Shown: in pieces, positions 42,327 to 53,345 of the stretch
How the letters are laid out: every line of letters starts with the position of its first letter
Numbering within the stretch: position 1 is the stretch's first letter
Notes under the pieces: generated by a model
The model's database searches: none
What the model saw: only the letters and a program-made list of their open reading frames with translations
What the model was told of the DNA's origin: nothing
Position numbers and translations under genes: made by a program
Origin: Mesostigma viride
Taxonomy: Eukaryota; Streptophyta; Mesostigmatophyceae; Mesostigmatales; Mesostigmataceae
DNA length: 64,000 nt
Assembly (NCBI GenBank): GCA_009746045.1
Contig: RPFO01000406.1
Coordinates: 2,839,252 to 2,903,251, forward strand
Direction of reading: 5' to 3'

Positions 42327-43307
42327 TTGGGCAGGGCGTGGCCGCGGCGGGCCGGGGCTGGGTCCTGGAAGGAATCCCCGTCGGGTCTCCTTTTGAGCAA
42401 ACGAGAGCTGGTCCAGATCCCCGCCACGGGCCGGTCAGGGTCGGCCCACGTGCGGAATGGAACCGAGGAGGAGGACTACGATCCCCCGTGTCCCTTTCCT
42501 AACGTGCCCACCTCCCTCCCAGCAAGGAGCACGCCCACCAATGCCAACTTCAGTCGGCTGCCCCTGGACGACCCCGGTTATGAGCATCCCACGTCCGTTC
42601 GCGTTCGGCGTGAGTCGGCCCCCTTTGCGTCGCAGCGGGTGTCCGCTGACTACGCGCCCCGCCGAGAATCCGGCGACTTCGATCCCGAGCATGAGGAGGA
42701 CACCTAGTTTGTGTCCCAACGTGGACATGACCAGTATGCAGGACCGGGTTCGCACCAGGAGATGCGGGCGCGGCGTCACGAGCCCCTCACCTTTTCCAGC
42801 CCCGCGTACTGCAGAAAGGGCGGTCCGGCCTTGCGACCTGAACCTGTCAAGGCCCCGCCTATGCCAGATTTTAAGGCGGTGCCCAAGCTCCATGCGGGCA
42901 TGACTCCCCGTGAGATCGACGAGTGGGCTCGTATGTGGCAGCAGCTGTACACCGTATGGTGTGAACACAATGAGTGGCAGCTGGCTACCAAGGTGCTGAT
43001 CCCGTACGTGGTGATGATGTGCATGGACCCATCCGTGGTGGGTATGCTCAACGTCGAGAGTGTGGCCTCTCAGTCTTATCCGCGCATGGTGGAGGAGCTC
43101 CTGGATCGCATCCGGCGCAAGCTCATTCCACCTGGCTACCAGTTCACCGAGCGGTTCGAGTTCGCGCCTCTGCGCCAGGGCAACACTGACCTGGCCGAGT
43201 TCCTCACCACCTTTGACTACTTTGCGGCGCGGCTGACCGGGGACCTGACGTGGACCGAGTCACAACGGTCTGAAAGTGCCAAAAAAGGAATATCTAATTC
43301 CTCCTAG
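42327..43307 (+). pseudogene. Retrotransposon gag remnant
   Basis: One frame, interrupted by TAG at 42705-42707. The second part (from 42711) contains PREIDEWARMWQQLYTVWC, YPRMVEELLDRIRRKL, RFEFAPLRQGNTDLAEF and LTTFDYFAARL, the helical pattern of retrotransposon gag proteins (LxxxRQGxxSxxEF). It stops abruptly near 43290, and no zinc knuckle, protease or RT follows. Which LTR family it belongs to is unclear. Confidence 0.62.
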
Positions 43308-43566
43308 CTGCAGTAATATTCAGATGATGGTCAAACTTAGTGGCAAGCTTTCTTATGATACCTAGTTTTACTGTGCCAAGTTGCACCTTGGTTGGCCACC
43401 TGGTGCTCACTGAACGGTGACGTCCAAAAGCATAAAAAACACAAAAATCGCCAGTGTATTCATATTTAATTCCACAAACAACACAATTAACGTCGGTTTG
43501 ACCTGGAAATGGGCAGACACATTAAATAAATTATATTTAGCTCAAGTACTAAGTTGCACCCCTGAA

Positions 43567-44275
43567 TTAATTAATTAATTAATTAATTAGACTCGTGCTC
43601 CCGTTGGGGAGTCACGGAGCATTAACCCCGATGGATGGAGGGATGGGTGCAAACATTCCTACCGGTCTAATCTATCTACATTGGCTACATACTACATCTA
43701 TCTAACAGCATTCTAACTACAACATCTATCTAGGCAGCCGCACGCTGCCCTAGGGGGAGCTATCTGGCGTGCCTCCCGCGGGATTGCACACGCGGGCGCT
43801 TCCCCACTGGGGGGGGCTCGTTGTCCTCTATGACCTGGGCCCACTTGGCCTTGTCCATCATCTTCTTCCAAATCACGGAGAGGCCTAGGCCCCCCATGTC
43901 CTCTACTAGCTGTTCTTTGAAGGTGCGGGCCTTGCGGCGTCTAACATCACTGGGCCCAGCCCACGTCAGGAGGTGCCGGCCAGGCTGGGCTGGTCGCAGT
44001 CCCGCGGGGGGGCCACGTGAGGTGTCTACCTGGTTGGTGCGAGCTAGGTGTCATACGAGCTGCAGGCGCCGCTGCTTACACTGTAATGGTGCTGGTGATA
44101 TATGGCATGCCCTGGTACAGGTCCTCATCGCGGACATGAGCAGCATATCCTACTCTGAAAATGGAACGCAGCATGCTGGTGACCGCGCCGTCCAGCTTGC
44201 GGGCCAGGTCGCCGGTGAGGGTCCACGTCTCGGCGCCATACGTGAGAACAGGAAGGACGAGGACCTTGAACAGGG
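43567..44275 (-). mobile_element. 5'-truncated RTE-like LINE with 12-bp target duplication
   Basis: Flanked by TGCACCCCTGAA (43555-43566 and 44276-44287). It begins on the + strand with a (TTAA)n tail then GACTCGTGCTCCCG, so the 3' end is at the left. On the - strand it encodes the end of the RT (LTYGAETWTLT, RSIFRVGYAAHVRDEDLYQG), closely matching 30800-31490. It defines the 3' end of the family. Confidence 0.9.
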
Positions 44276-44287
44276 TGCACCCCTGAA

Positions 44288-44694
44288 AGAGACGGGATGG
44301 CCAGAAATTATGCTGTCAACCGCCACATATACGGTCATTTGGAGCATTTCATGGATAATTAAATGCACTAAACAATGCAAATGAGCTCAGATGCCTGGAA
44401 ATAAGCAAACACATTACTTGCAACATCTGCAGGCTGGCTGCAAGGTTGCACCCGCCCTGATTGAACACCAACTAACTACAAGATTCACTACAATACGGTT
44501 CGTAGGAGACGCGAAATGAGTGAGAATGTTACCCGAGCGGTAACGAGGATTCGCACCGTTGATTTTAACATATGTTTCTTTTTTTGCGCCATTTGGCGAG
44601 CATCGACTGGAGCCTGAACCTAGCGGGGGGAATCGTGCGGGGGAATCTTGCGGGGGAATCTTGCGGGGAAAAATTCCAAACGTGAATTTAGCGA
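44288..44694. other. Host sequence between two LINE insertions
   Basis: No gene. A short GGGGGAATCTTGC triplication lies at about 44635-44670. Confidence 0.4.
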
Positions 44695-44792
44695 AGTCCT
44701 ACTACATTTTTCCAGGTAAATAGGTGTACGTTTATTCCAAATATAGCCAGTAGTTAATCCCTGCTAAGCCTAGGGTATCAAGATGTCAGTGG

Positions 44793-47700
44793 CTAAAACG
44801 GAGCCTTACTAGACCACGGAAGCCACTGGACTTCTAATGGGTTGTCATTGGGCATGTGGGTAAAGATCCTGTTTTTGCCCATGAGGTCATGAAAGATCTC
44901 AAGTGGGCTGGGCTTATCCTGGTCCGCGCCAGGGTCCCAGATTTTGTTTTGTTCATTTGCAACCATCCAGTAGCGTCGCATGCCGGAGTTCCATAGGTAA
45001 ATGAAGCGTGAGAGAACCCCAGCTTTGTCGAAAACTGTGCGCCTATTGAACACCACATCATTTCGCACCGTCCAGATTGTATATAACATGCATGTGCGGA
45101 GCCATATCCACGCTTGTTGTGAAAAGGTGAGCTCAAGGCCAGGGGTGCCAGTGATGCCAAAGATAATTGAGCGGGTAGACACCGGTATGATAGGCTCAGA
45201 TGTCCAGGCTGCCCATAAACCAATCAACCAGGTCCAGACTCCCTGGAGGTTACACCATAAAAATCGGTGTTCCACAGTTTCAGTGGGGTTGGTACATAAA
45301 CATGTAGCAGGGTGGTGAAATCGCCGGTGGAGGATCTCCCCGACCCCGATGGACCGGTGCATCAAGAGGTGTTGTACGTCGGTCGCGCGGCGATCAATCA
45401 GCGGGTGGTCAGCGGCGAGGGTGATGTTGCGGACCCAGGTGTGGCCAGGCCACTCAGTAGCGCCCCAGCGTGTCCGTCCGGGGTGGAATTGATGGTTTTT
45501 ATGCAGGAGCATTGTGTAGCCCCACTCTGCCGTGTACTCATAAAGGCCTTTTACAATTCTGCTGTCACCCTGATTTAGCACCCAGCCAAATTCCACTGGA
45601 TCCAATGACAACATGTCCAGGCGAGTTGATCCCACATGTAGCCAAATAATAGCAGCGTCTGGAAGGTTGGGGTTGGGTTGGTATACACATGATTGTTCAA
45701 GGGACCAAGGTACAACCCGAATCCGGTGGCATAGCTGGGTGGGGAGGAACACCACTGCAGTTGTAAGTTGAGCCAGACAGCCATTGTGGCCGCTCAGCGG
45801 CGCCAGTAGTTGAACGTGCAGGGTTCCAAGGGGGAGTTCTGCGATCACCTTCCCCGAGCATGTTGCGGTCGTGCTGTATGGACAAAAGCAGCACCATTCA
45901 CCAGCTTTATAGGGGGCACGGGGAGAAGTCATGAGTGTGTGCCAGCGTGGGGGTATGGCTTGTACTAGCGCGGCCCAGGCAGCATAAGTAGGCATATTTG
46001 GGACCCAGGCAGCCAGTTCGTTATATGTTAAGAGGCGGTAGCAGTCACCGTGGAGAATATACAGGTGGAGAATAGTGGTTACAGGGTGGGGGGATGTTAT
46101 GAAGCCTTCATAGGGGTTAGGGCCACTTAAGCATCCGAAGGGGCGATTAAGGGGGTTGAGGTATATATCATTAAAGAATAGGGGTTGGCGTGCAACTTCC
46201 TCACGTAGTGTGGGGAATAATAGGCGGTCGGGTTTAAGTGCCATAAAGCCTTGCCATATACGAGCCCAGTACCAAGGAAGACCTCTGGTGAGCTTCGGGG
46301 AGGGGAGGCGAGCAGTAAGCAGTGCGGCTCCAGAGTGCCAAGAAATACCATTGGAGTGATGAGTGAGACGTGAGAGGGTTACACGTGCCAGATGACATCC
46401 AGGGTGTGTGTTGACACCAATGTGGGCAGAGATAACTTGTTTGGCATACACAGACCATAAACGCCATTGCATATTGTGTAAGCCTAGTCCTCCAAGAGGC
46501 CACGGCATAAAAGACATTGACTCTCTGATCCATCCGTGTACCTGGCGGCTGAGATCGCTCGATTTTTTCCAAACAAAGTTATGCCCCAGTCGTTGAATAA
46601 GAGACACGGTGTGTTCATCCGGTGGGTGGGCCTGACCGAAGTACAGCAGCTTGGAGAACAGCAGCTGGTTCGTGACGAGGACCTTGCCCCGGAGGCTGAG
46701 GCGGTGTACGCCAGCCCAGCGGTTGGCCACCTGTTGTACACCAGTAAGTTTGCCCAGTTGTTGTGATTCGTCGTATAGAAAGGTTTTGACTTCCAATAAC
46801 CTCCCTTCGGCTGTCCGACCGATAGGGCAGTTATGCAAAAGGTGGTATCCTCCTGGCGGGACCCATGTCACCGCCAGGTTAGTAGGTTGGAGAGTCGGGT
46901 TGGTTGTTCTGCCAATATGCAAGCCCGTGGACTTTTGCACGTTGCAGCGTTGTTGGGAGGCGGTACAGTATGTAGATATATTGTCAAGCACAGCATCAAC
47001 ATCACGCAGGGAGGTGCAAATGTTAGTAGTGTCATCGGCGTAAGCAGTTTGAAACAGACCACGTGTGTGGTGAGGGAGGGGGTAGCCTTGAATACGGCTG
47101 TCCTGTTGATGAAGAAAGAAGAGGCCAGCGTGAGCGAGCAAAAAGAGAAGGGGAGAGAGACAGTCGCCTTGTGGGAGAGAGCGTGTGCTATGGCCTATTT
47201 GGGATTTATGTCCATTAATTAGTAGGTGCCAAGTGAGGGATTTGATCATGCCTAGACTGACCTTAATAAGTTTAGGTCCAAAACCAAGCCCGTGTAGTAT
47301 AGCCTCGAGGTATTTCCAACATATGCGGTCGAATGCCTTTTCAAAATCCCAAAATAAAATAAGACCTATAATATTGTTGCGCCATGCGTCATCAACAATG
47401 TCCATGATCATGGTGATGCTGTCGCTGATGTGTAGGTTGGACCTCAATCCAACTTGTTCCGGGCCGATCAGATTATCTAGTACACTATAGAAACGGCGTT
47501 GCAAGAGTTTGCTGGCTAGTTTGTAAGGGACTGTGAGCATGCGAATGGGTCTATAATTTTTCCAACTTGTTTTATCCCCTTTTTTGTGTAAGAGGATGAG
47601 GATTGTTTCCGACCACTGGCCCACAACAGTTTCGGTGTTCCAGATTTCCAGGATGCATTGGTATAGATCCCTGCCTATGAGGGGCCAGAACGTTTTAAAA

Positions 47701-48011
47701 AAATCTACTGGAAGGCCATCTGCACCAGGTGCGCTACCGGTTTTGAGATGTTGGAGTGCTAGAGATGTTTCTTCCATAGTGGGGCTGGCGTCTAGTAGAG
47801 CTTGTTGTGACGGAGAGAGGCGGTGGGGAATAGCATCGAGGATTTTTTGTGTGGCTGTATTTGCAGAGGGGTCGGGTTCTGTCCGGAACAGGGTGGAGAA
47901 AAAAGCATGTCCAGATTGTAGGATGTCCTGCATGAGGGGTGGTATGGGTGCCAGTCTCGTCTGTAATTTCAGTGATGGTGGTTTGTGAGCGCGGGGGTGG
48001 GATAAATGCAA
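44793..48011 (-). CDS. LINE ORF2, reverse transcriptase and C-terminal part
   Basis: 1072 codons open. RT motifs: GADGLPVDFFKTFWP, ILLHKKGDKTSWKNYRPI, ILFWDFEKAFDRICW (motif A), SLPQGDCLSPLLFLLA (motif B) and TAYADDTTNI (motif C). The C-terminus has ILHRRFHHPATCLC then ETVEHRFLWC, a zf-RVT zinc-binding tail as in plant L1 LINEs. The endonuclease lies upstream in other frames (48012-49198), so the natural ORF2 is longer; the nominal ATG at 48011 is not its true start. Role: target-primed reverse transcription. Confidence 0.92.
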   Translation of the reverse strand: MHLSHPRAHKPPSLKLQTRLAPIPPLMQDILQSGHAFFSTLFRTEPDPSANTATQKILDAIPHRLSPSQQALLDASPTMEETSLALQHLKTGSAPGADGLPVDFFKTFWPLIGRDLYQCILEIWNTETVVGQWSETILILLHKKGDKTSWKNYRPIRMLTVPYKLASKLLQRRFYSVLDNLIGPEQVGLRSNLHISDSITMIMDIVDDAWRNNIIGLILFWDFEKAFDRICWKYLEAILHGLGFGPKLIKVSLGMIKSLTWHLLINGHKSQIGHSTRSLPQGDCLSPLLFLLAHAGLFFLHQQDSRIQGYPLPHHTRGLFQTAYADDTTNICTSLRDVDAVLDNISTYCTASQQRCNVQKSTGLHIGRTTNPTLQPTNLAVTWVPPGGYHLLHNCPIGRTAEGRLLEVKTFLYDESQQLGKLTGVQQVANRWAGVHRLSLRGKVLVTNQLLFSKLLYFGQAHPPDEHTVSLIQRLGHNFVWKKSSDLSRQVHGWIRESMSFMPWPLGGLGLHNMQWRLWSVYAKQVISAHIGVNTHPGCHLARVTLSRLTHHSNGISWHSGAALLTARLPSPKLTRGLPWYWARIWQGFMALKPDRLLFPTLREEVARQPLFFNDIYLNPLNRPFGCLSGPNPYEGFITSPHPVTTILHLYILHGDCYRLLTYNELAAWVPNMPTYAAWAALVQAIPPRWHTLMTSPRAPYKAGEWCCFCPYSTTATCSGKVIAELPLGTLHVQLLAPLSGHNGCLAQLTTAVVFLPTQLCHRIRVVPWSLEQSCVYQPNPNLPDAAIIWLHVGSTRLDMLSLDPVEFGWVLNQGDSRIVKGLYEYTAEWGYTMLLHKNHQFHPGRTRWGATEWPGHTWVRNITLAADHPLIDRRATDVQHLLMHRSIGVGEILHRRFHHPATCLCTNPTETVEHRFLWCNLQGVWTWLIGLWAAWTSEPIIPVSTRSIIFGITGTPGLELTFSQQAWIWLRTCMLYTIWTVRNDVVFNRRTVFDKAGVLSRFIYLWNSGMRRYWMVANEQNKIWDPGADQDKPSPLEIFHDLMGKNRIFTHMPNDNPLEVQWLPWSSKAPF

Positions 48012-49198
48012 AGAATTCCTTATTCATTCGTTCACCCTTGACATGCCACCATGTATTTTCCACATCTAGGGCTTCTGCGTGGCGTTCAAGGCGTAGCTTA
48101 TCCATCTCAGTCTGGCACAATTGCAGTCGTGTTAACTCGTGCGGGGCTAGGCGGGGTTTGGATTGCAACATAGTAATAACTCGTTTGTAGTAATTGTAGT
48201 CTTTGCCTTTTATGCGGCGTTGTTCTAGATCGTAGGCCTTAGAGGAGTCAAGGATGTGCGAGAGGCATGCTTGCATCCAGAGCGTAGTGCTTGGGTAGTC
48301 TACTTGCTTGGTTTTCCAGTCCCGCCATTGTTCTCGGACTAGGGAGCGAAAGGCGGGGTCAGCCAATAGCTTTTTATTGAGGCGAGGGACGCCTGGTCCT
48401 CTGGGGGGGCTGGAGTGATACACCATGGTGAGAAGGCAGGGTAGTGATCAGAAAAAACTGTGGAGCGTATGACCTCTGCGTGACAAATGAGGGATGCCCA
48501 AAAGGGTGACATAAATATGTAGTCTAGACGGCTAGTGATGCGGGTGCCCTGACGAGTGGACTCGCGAGTATGCAGATGGTCGCGAGGTTTGATAACATCC
48601 TGTAGTGAGAGGCGTGTGAGGTGGTTGGCTAACGAGGTCGTCTCAAGCCCAAGGCCATGGTCTAGGTCAACATTAAAGTCACCCATTAGTATGACCTCAT
48701 GAGATTGGTCCAGGAGGGGGGCAACCATAGCAAACAAATCATCAAAAAATTTTATACGGTCAGAGTGTTCGTTGGGGGCATATACCGATATAATATAGCC
48801 AGTCTTACCGCCCCAGGAGATGCATTGCCGGGTCCAGCGACCCTGCCATGTGTTGGGAGCAGTATCTGTGTGCTGGGCCCATGGGTGCAGTTGAACATGA
48901 GGGTGTGGCGGACGTCGATATTGTAGCAATGCAGTGCCTCCACTAGTCCCCCGTGCCCATGCCCATCTGCGTTCCATGTCTGGGGTGCGTCTTGTAAAGG
49001 ATTGTAGCGCTTTGGCGTCTATTCCAGGAAATTTATGTTCTTGTAGGCCTACCCAGATTTCATGAGATGGGCCGACATAGGGTTGGTGATACTGGCTAGT
49101 TGTGCCTGGAGCGCAGATATTTTAGACTGTCCCTGGGTGCGAACACCATAAGTATTTAAACCCTGAACGTTCCAAGATATTATAGTAAGTTGACTCAT
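48012..49198 (-). pseudogene. LINE ORF2, AP-endonuclease and linker, frameshifted
   Basis: From ATG at 49198 the frame starts MSQLTIISWNVQGLN, the usual APE-type endonuclease start. It shifts frame near 49085, continues as IWVGLQEHKF, YIISVYAPNEHSDR, VILMGDFNVDL, TSRLDYIF and FSDHYPAFS (48977-48339), then shifts near 48420 into a helical linker (48426-47734) and near 47990 into the RT frame. Catalytic E, D, N, D and H motifs are all recognisable. Three frameshifts mean this copy cannot make a full ORF2. Confidence 0.85.
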
Positions 49199-49201
49199 AA
49201 G

Positions 49202-50876
49202 TTAGTAGAAGGAGAGAGAATGCAAAAGGATGCGAGCGTTGGCGTACCTCTCATGCCTTGGAAGACGATGCACGCGCCCGCTTGGTCGGCTGTGGTGACC
49301 GTTGGCTGCGCCCGTTTGGCCGAGGGGTCGTCCTGCGCTGTCGCTTCCTCGAGAGAGCCAGTTGAGGAGGGCATCATGCATGTCGAGATCATGGGGTAGG
49401 GCCGGCAGCCGTGCCGCCGGATCAGACGGTGACGGCTGGTTGTGCGCTCCCGGGGGATCCACGTAGTTTGCCCCGGGGACGTGTCGGAGGATGCTCTTGA
49501 GTTGGGCCGACGTAACCCCGATGGATTTCAGTGCGGCCTCCTCGTTGGTCCAGACCAAGCGAGCCCCGGCTGTTGCGAAGTCTCCTTCCTTTGATGTGAG
49601 ACATGGCACTAGTGTTTTCAGGATATAGATGGTGCCAGCCCTGGGGCGGTAGTCAATTGAAGCGTCTAACATGATGGACAGCCGGCGCGCGTTTCGGGAG
49701 ACTTGTACAAGCGTGTCGAGCTGGTTACGTTTGAGAAAGTCCTCCGTTTCCGTCCAGATGTCAAGTGGCCGCCCTGTCCTAGCCCCCATGGGCTTGTGCA
49801 TCAACAAGCTGGGGCTGTTATCCGCAGCGACGGTGCAGAGTACCTTGTTGGGTTGATTGGCCGAGGTGATGTATGGGTAGAGGTGGCTGCCCACCGAGGC
49901 GTCCTTGGGGATGTCTAGTTGTTGCAGATCCCATTCGCCGTAGCCGCCCATGATGTAGCGGTTGATGAGCACGTACGGTGGGACCGCATCTGGGTACGCC
50001 GCTGGGTCCTGCGCGGTTTGCAGGCCACCGAGCCGCTGTTGCTTGGCAGCTGCAAGCCTGAGGGCCTCTGGGCACGCGTTGGATAATGTCACGCGAGCGC
50101 ATGCAGGTGGTACATAGCAGCGGTTCCATGTTGATTTGGGTAGTCACCCGAGAGTCGGCCAGCTTAGCAATGTCGAACTCCATGATGGGGATTTGCAGAA
50201 TGTCCGGTAGGCAGCGTGGCGAGGTGCCGGAATAGCCGCCGGGGCACCCCCAGATCTGCCCAGTGCCGTTCAGTCCTAGCCCTTGGTCCGGTTCGAACCG
50301 GGGCGTGTAGCTGCAGACGATGCTGTAGGCTTGGTAGGAGTTGCCACCACCCGTGCGAGGAAGGTCCTCCACCTTGTTGGGCAGGTTCAACCCATGAAGC
50401 GATCCGTAGGGCTTAAAGATTTCATTCAGGGCCTCTCGAGTCCGGATCCAGCCAGGGACGTTGTGCAGGGTCAAGTGGTATGTCCCCGCCAGGTCTGTAT
50501 AGCGCCAATATCGTACCGGGATAAATGTTCCGCCCACGGTGACCCCAGGGTGGGAGTTAACCGTTGTGAGGGTCTCCAGGACCGATTTGGCTGCCTCCGG
50601 AGTAAAGAAACAGATCTCAACGTTGGGGTGGCCCTTGAGACCTTGAATCACCTGGCCTGACCGCCCTGCCACGCTCGCGGCGGCTGCACGTTTATCCGCT
50701 TGAGAAAGGTTCTTGCCCTGGACCTCGAGGACGAGCATGCGTTTGCTCATATTAGCGTAGCTTGAGGCCAACACAGGAGTCCATGGTATTTTTCCCGCCG
50801 CCAGCGCTTGTAGGTCACCCTGGGGTTGTGCCAGCCGAAGGCGTTCCTCCCAGGAGGCCGGATCGGAGTTTGCCAT
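49202..50876 (-). pseudogene. LINE ORF1 (gag-like), one frameshift
   Basis: It starts MANSDPASWEERLRLAQPQG (ATG at 50876) and has a central region (FIPVRYWRYTDLAGTYHLTL, NEIFKPYGSLHGLNLPNKV) that looks like an RNA-recognition fold, as in plant L1 ORF1 proteins. The frame shifts near 50090-50110 into the 50092-49202 frame (RLAAAKQQRLGGLQTAQDP, ending LLHSLSFY). The stop TAA is separated from the ORF2 ATG by 3 nt. No zinc knuckle seen. Confidence 0.75.
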
Positions 50877-51450
50877 CCGCGGGTGTAGTAGACGGTAATC
50901 TGCAGGTATGACAACGAGGACAACAGGAGCAATAAAGAGTTAGATAGCGAAAAAAGGTGTCCCATTCCAGGGGTTATGCTGGGGGAAGCCTGCATTGCAC
51001 CATCCGTGACTGCAATGTCAGGTTGGGTCTGTATCGGGTGTCATGGTGACTTCCGGTCACCGAGTTATGCGAGAGCCTGTTCCTCAGCAGGATCGCATGG
51101 TTAAAGGTGTAAAGGGTGAGTAGAAACAGCACTACCAGGAAGCGTCCAGCTCCCTGAGCTGTTCTACGTATTCCAAGTCCATTTGTAGTGAGCCGTCACG
51201 CTATTCTGTATGCCTCTAGGCATCAGCCGTACTTCCTGTACGCCTTGCCAGCCGACATCACAGATAGCGTGGCGGCTCAAGGACCAAATGAAAGTTGCTT
51301 ATATGGGTATCGTTAGACGCACCTTTTCACGGCGAATCCGGCGGTATGTCGCGGGTCGCGGATGGCCGAAGCTATCGCCTGCTATCCTCTACGCCGCCAT
51401 AGCCTCGCTACGTTTTTTCGATCGCGGCAAAAGGCAATCCTACTACAGGC
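50877..51450 (-). other. LINE 5' UTR
   Basis: 574 bp between the 5' target duplication and the ORF1 ATG. It would hold the internal promoter of the LINE; no specific site recognised. Confidence 0.6.
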
Positions 51451-51466
51451 AGTCCTACTACATTTT

Positions 51467-51920
51467 GCTTGGGTACACGGTACTACAGTTTCGTCACTGA
51501 AAATTTTCTGTAGTTGCGTTGGTGTTTCGTACGTTCCGCTGAAATTTTCGTGTTCAGTGACCAGATCACAATTTGATCCGGGCGCAAAATGATTGGCTGT
51601 ACGGTACGAACCAAAAACGAAATTTTAGTATCTAAGTTCCGCAGCGCTTGCTGAATTTGCCCCGGAAGCCCGGGGGCACTTTCCCCGCTGAAAAAGGTGT
51701 CCGCGGAAGCGTATTGTAGTGTTCTGCTGTCAAGCGTCACTCTCGCGCTAATTTTGGATATAAAATGCACCACAGGTAGCGCAAATGAGTTCAGACAAAT
51801 CTGAAATTTTGCATGCGATTTCAATAGAGCATGCTGAATAGAACATGATTGGCAGCCAAGTATTGCCTCACTGAGTCGCACCACAGATGACGGCGTATAA
51901 CAGTGACAAGTGACAGCAGC
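51467..51920. other. Intergenic sequence without recognised features
   Basis: No gene or repeat boundary seen between the LINE and the solo LTR. Confidence 0.4.
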
Positions 51921-52604
51921 TGTTGCGGCGAACCCGACCCTTGGAACGGGCGCAACAATGGAATAAATTATGTATTTTGGCTTGTTGTCATAGTCCGTAG
52001 GACTTTGGGCCTCATTTCGGGACTTAGTTTGGGAATTGTCCCTTGGTCAGGACTTTTGTATGGAATTATGATAGTTTGTGTGATTCGGACCAGTTGTTTT
52101 GGGCCTATAGGTTGATGTATGCGATCTTCTAGGGGCCGGTGCAGTCGCGCCGCGCTGCGTACTTTATAGCTGGTTGAGATATTGTACTCATGCGTGGATT
52201 CTGTAGTCTGGCGAGGGTCGATGTCGACCCGAGGATCTTGTGTGGACTGCATGCTTCGTAATTCTCTGGAAGGTCGGCGCCATGTCGGCGCCACTTGCCA
52301 GCTTGGTGGCAGACCTAGGTGACATTGGTCCGAGGACGAGAGTCTCGTCCTCTTGGTTCGGAATAAAGTGTGTGTTATCACCTGTCTGAACCTGGGGCAT
52401 AATTCCAACTGCATTTGGTAGCTCCATCCTAAATGTGGATTGTGTAGATTAATGCAATATTAATCAACGCGAGCCATAACAGGCCTAAAGCCACGCCTGT
52501 TCCGTTAATCCCACTCCCAGAGAGTGGTCGTGGTTAGCCAAGAAACCGGGAATAACCTACCTTAACAATAGGATCTTTCGCACGACCCAGATGGGTTCGT
52601 TACA
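51921..52604. mobile_element. Solo LTR, 684 bp
   Basis: Begins TGTTGCGGCGAACCC and ends GGGTTCGTTACA, an imperfect TG...CA inverted end. It is flanked by a perfect 5-bp duplication, GCAGC (51916-51920 and 52605-52609). The same sequence occurs, interrupted, at 32222-33406 and partly inverted at 54346-54424. No internal region adjoins it, so it arose by LTR-LTR recombination. Confidence 0.88.
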
Positions 52605-52609
52605 GCAGC

Positions 52610-53194
52610 CAACTTTGTGTATTTCCTTACAAGTTCATACCCCATAAAAATACAAGCTGAGGTAAGGTTGAGTTCCAACTTGGTTATCTCCATGCACCCA
52701 TGTCGCATGCACTTCATCATGGACATGCATCGTTGGAACTACCAACATTGCAATGGTGGTGTGTGTTGAGTATAATAAGAGAGAGCAACTAGTTGGCAAG
52801 TCAAATGGTGGCTCGCATGGCTGCACACTGTTGGCTTGCAGTACGTTGTATCTAACATCTTTAGCAACTAGCTCTCATGCCAAACAATTTTCAACAAGGT
52901 ATACGATGGGCATTTTTTTATGTGTTGTACATCACACGGCTAGCCAAACAATGCCTAGTGAAGCATGGGCTATGCACGGCAGATGGAGGATGTGGCCATG
53001 GGCATGCCATGAGCTGATGCCAGCGAAGGTGCTGGCAGCAGGCAGATTAGGCAGCAGTAGTGGGACCTTAGTAGTGATCGGCAGCAGAAGAGCGTGGCAC
53101 ATATGGTAGAAAGTAATGCAGATGGCAACAGTATGGCCAGTGGCACCAGGCAGCGATCATGATGGCTAATATCGGTCATGCAAATATATGTTTT
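52610..53194. other. Intergenic sequence without recognised features
   Basis: No supported gene or mobile element. Confidence 0.4.
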
Positions 53195-53345
53195 GACGTC
53201 CGTCCTATAGTCAGCGAAAGTTGGTGCGAGAGGTCCCCAGTTCGATTCCGGTCGGATTCGTTTGCAGATCGCGTTTTCCGCGTTTTCCGCGGACCGGCAC
53301 TGAACGCAAATGGTTTTCACCTTTGCGGAGTGCCAAATCCGAATA
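53195..53345 (+). mobile_element. tRNA-derived SINE, uninterrupted copy
   Basis: A-box-like AGTCAGCGAAAGTTGG (from 53209), B-box GTTCGATTCC (53240-53249), then GCGTTTTCCGCGGACCGGCA and a 3' end CAAATCCGAATATG. Colinear with the copy at 32745 and the tail at 10101. Confidence 0.8.

Larger units (their letters stand above)
44711..51450 (-). mobile_element. Full-length L1-like LINE
   Basis: The 16-bp target duplication AGTCCTACTACATTTT is perfect on both sides (44695-44710 and 51451-51466), giving a 6.74-kb element. Order on the - strand: 5' UTR (51450-50877), ORF1 (50876-49202), 3-nt gap, ORF2 with AP endonuclease, RT and a zinc-binding tail (49198-44793), 3' UTR of 82 nt. There is no long poly-A tail; the tail adjoins the A-rich end of the target site. 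A few frameshifts show it is no longer fully intact. Confidence 0.93.

Noticed and set aside
46651-47222. + frames of about 130 codons
   Set aside because: Antisense of the LINE reverse transcriptase.
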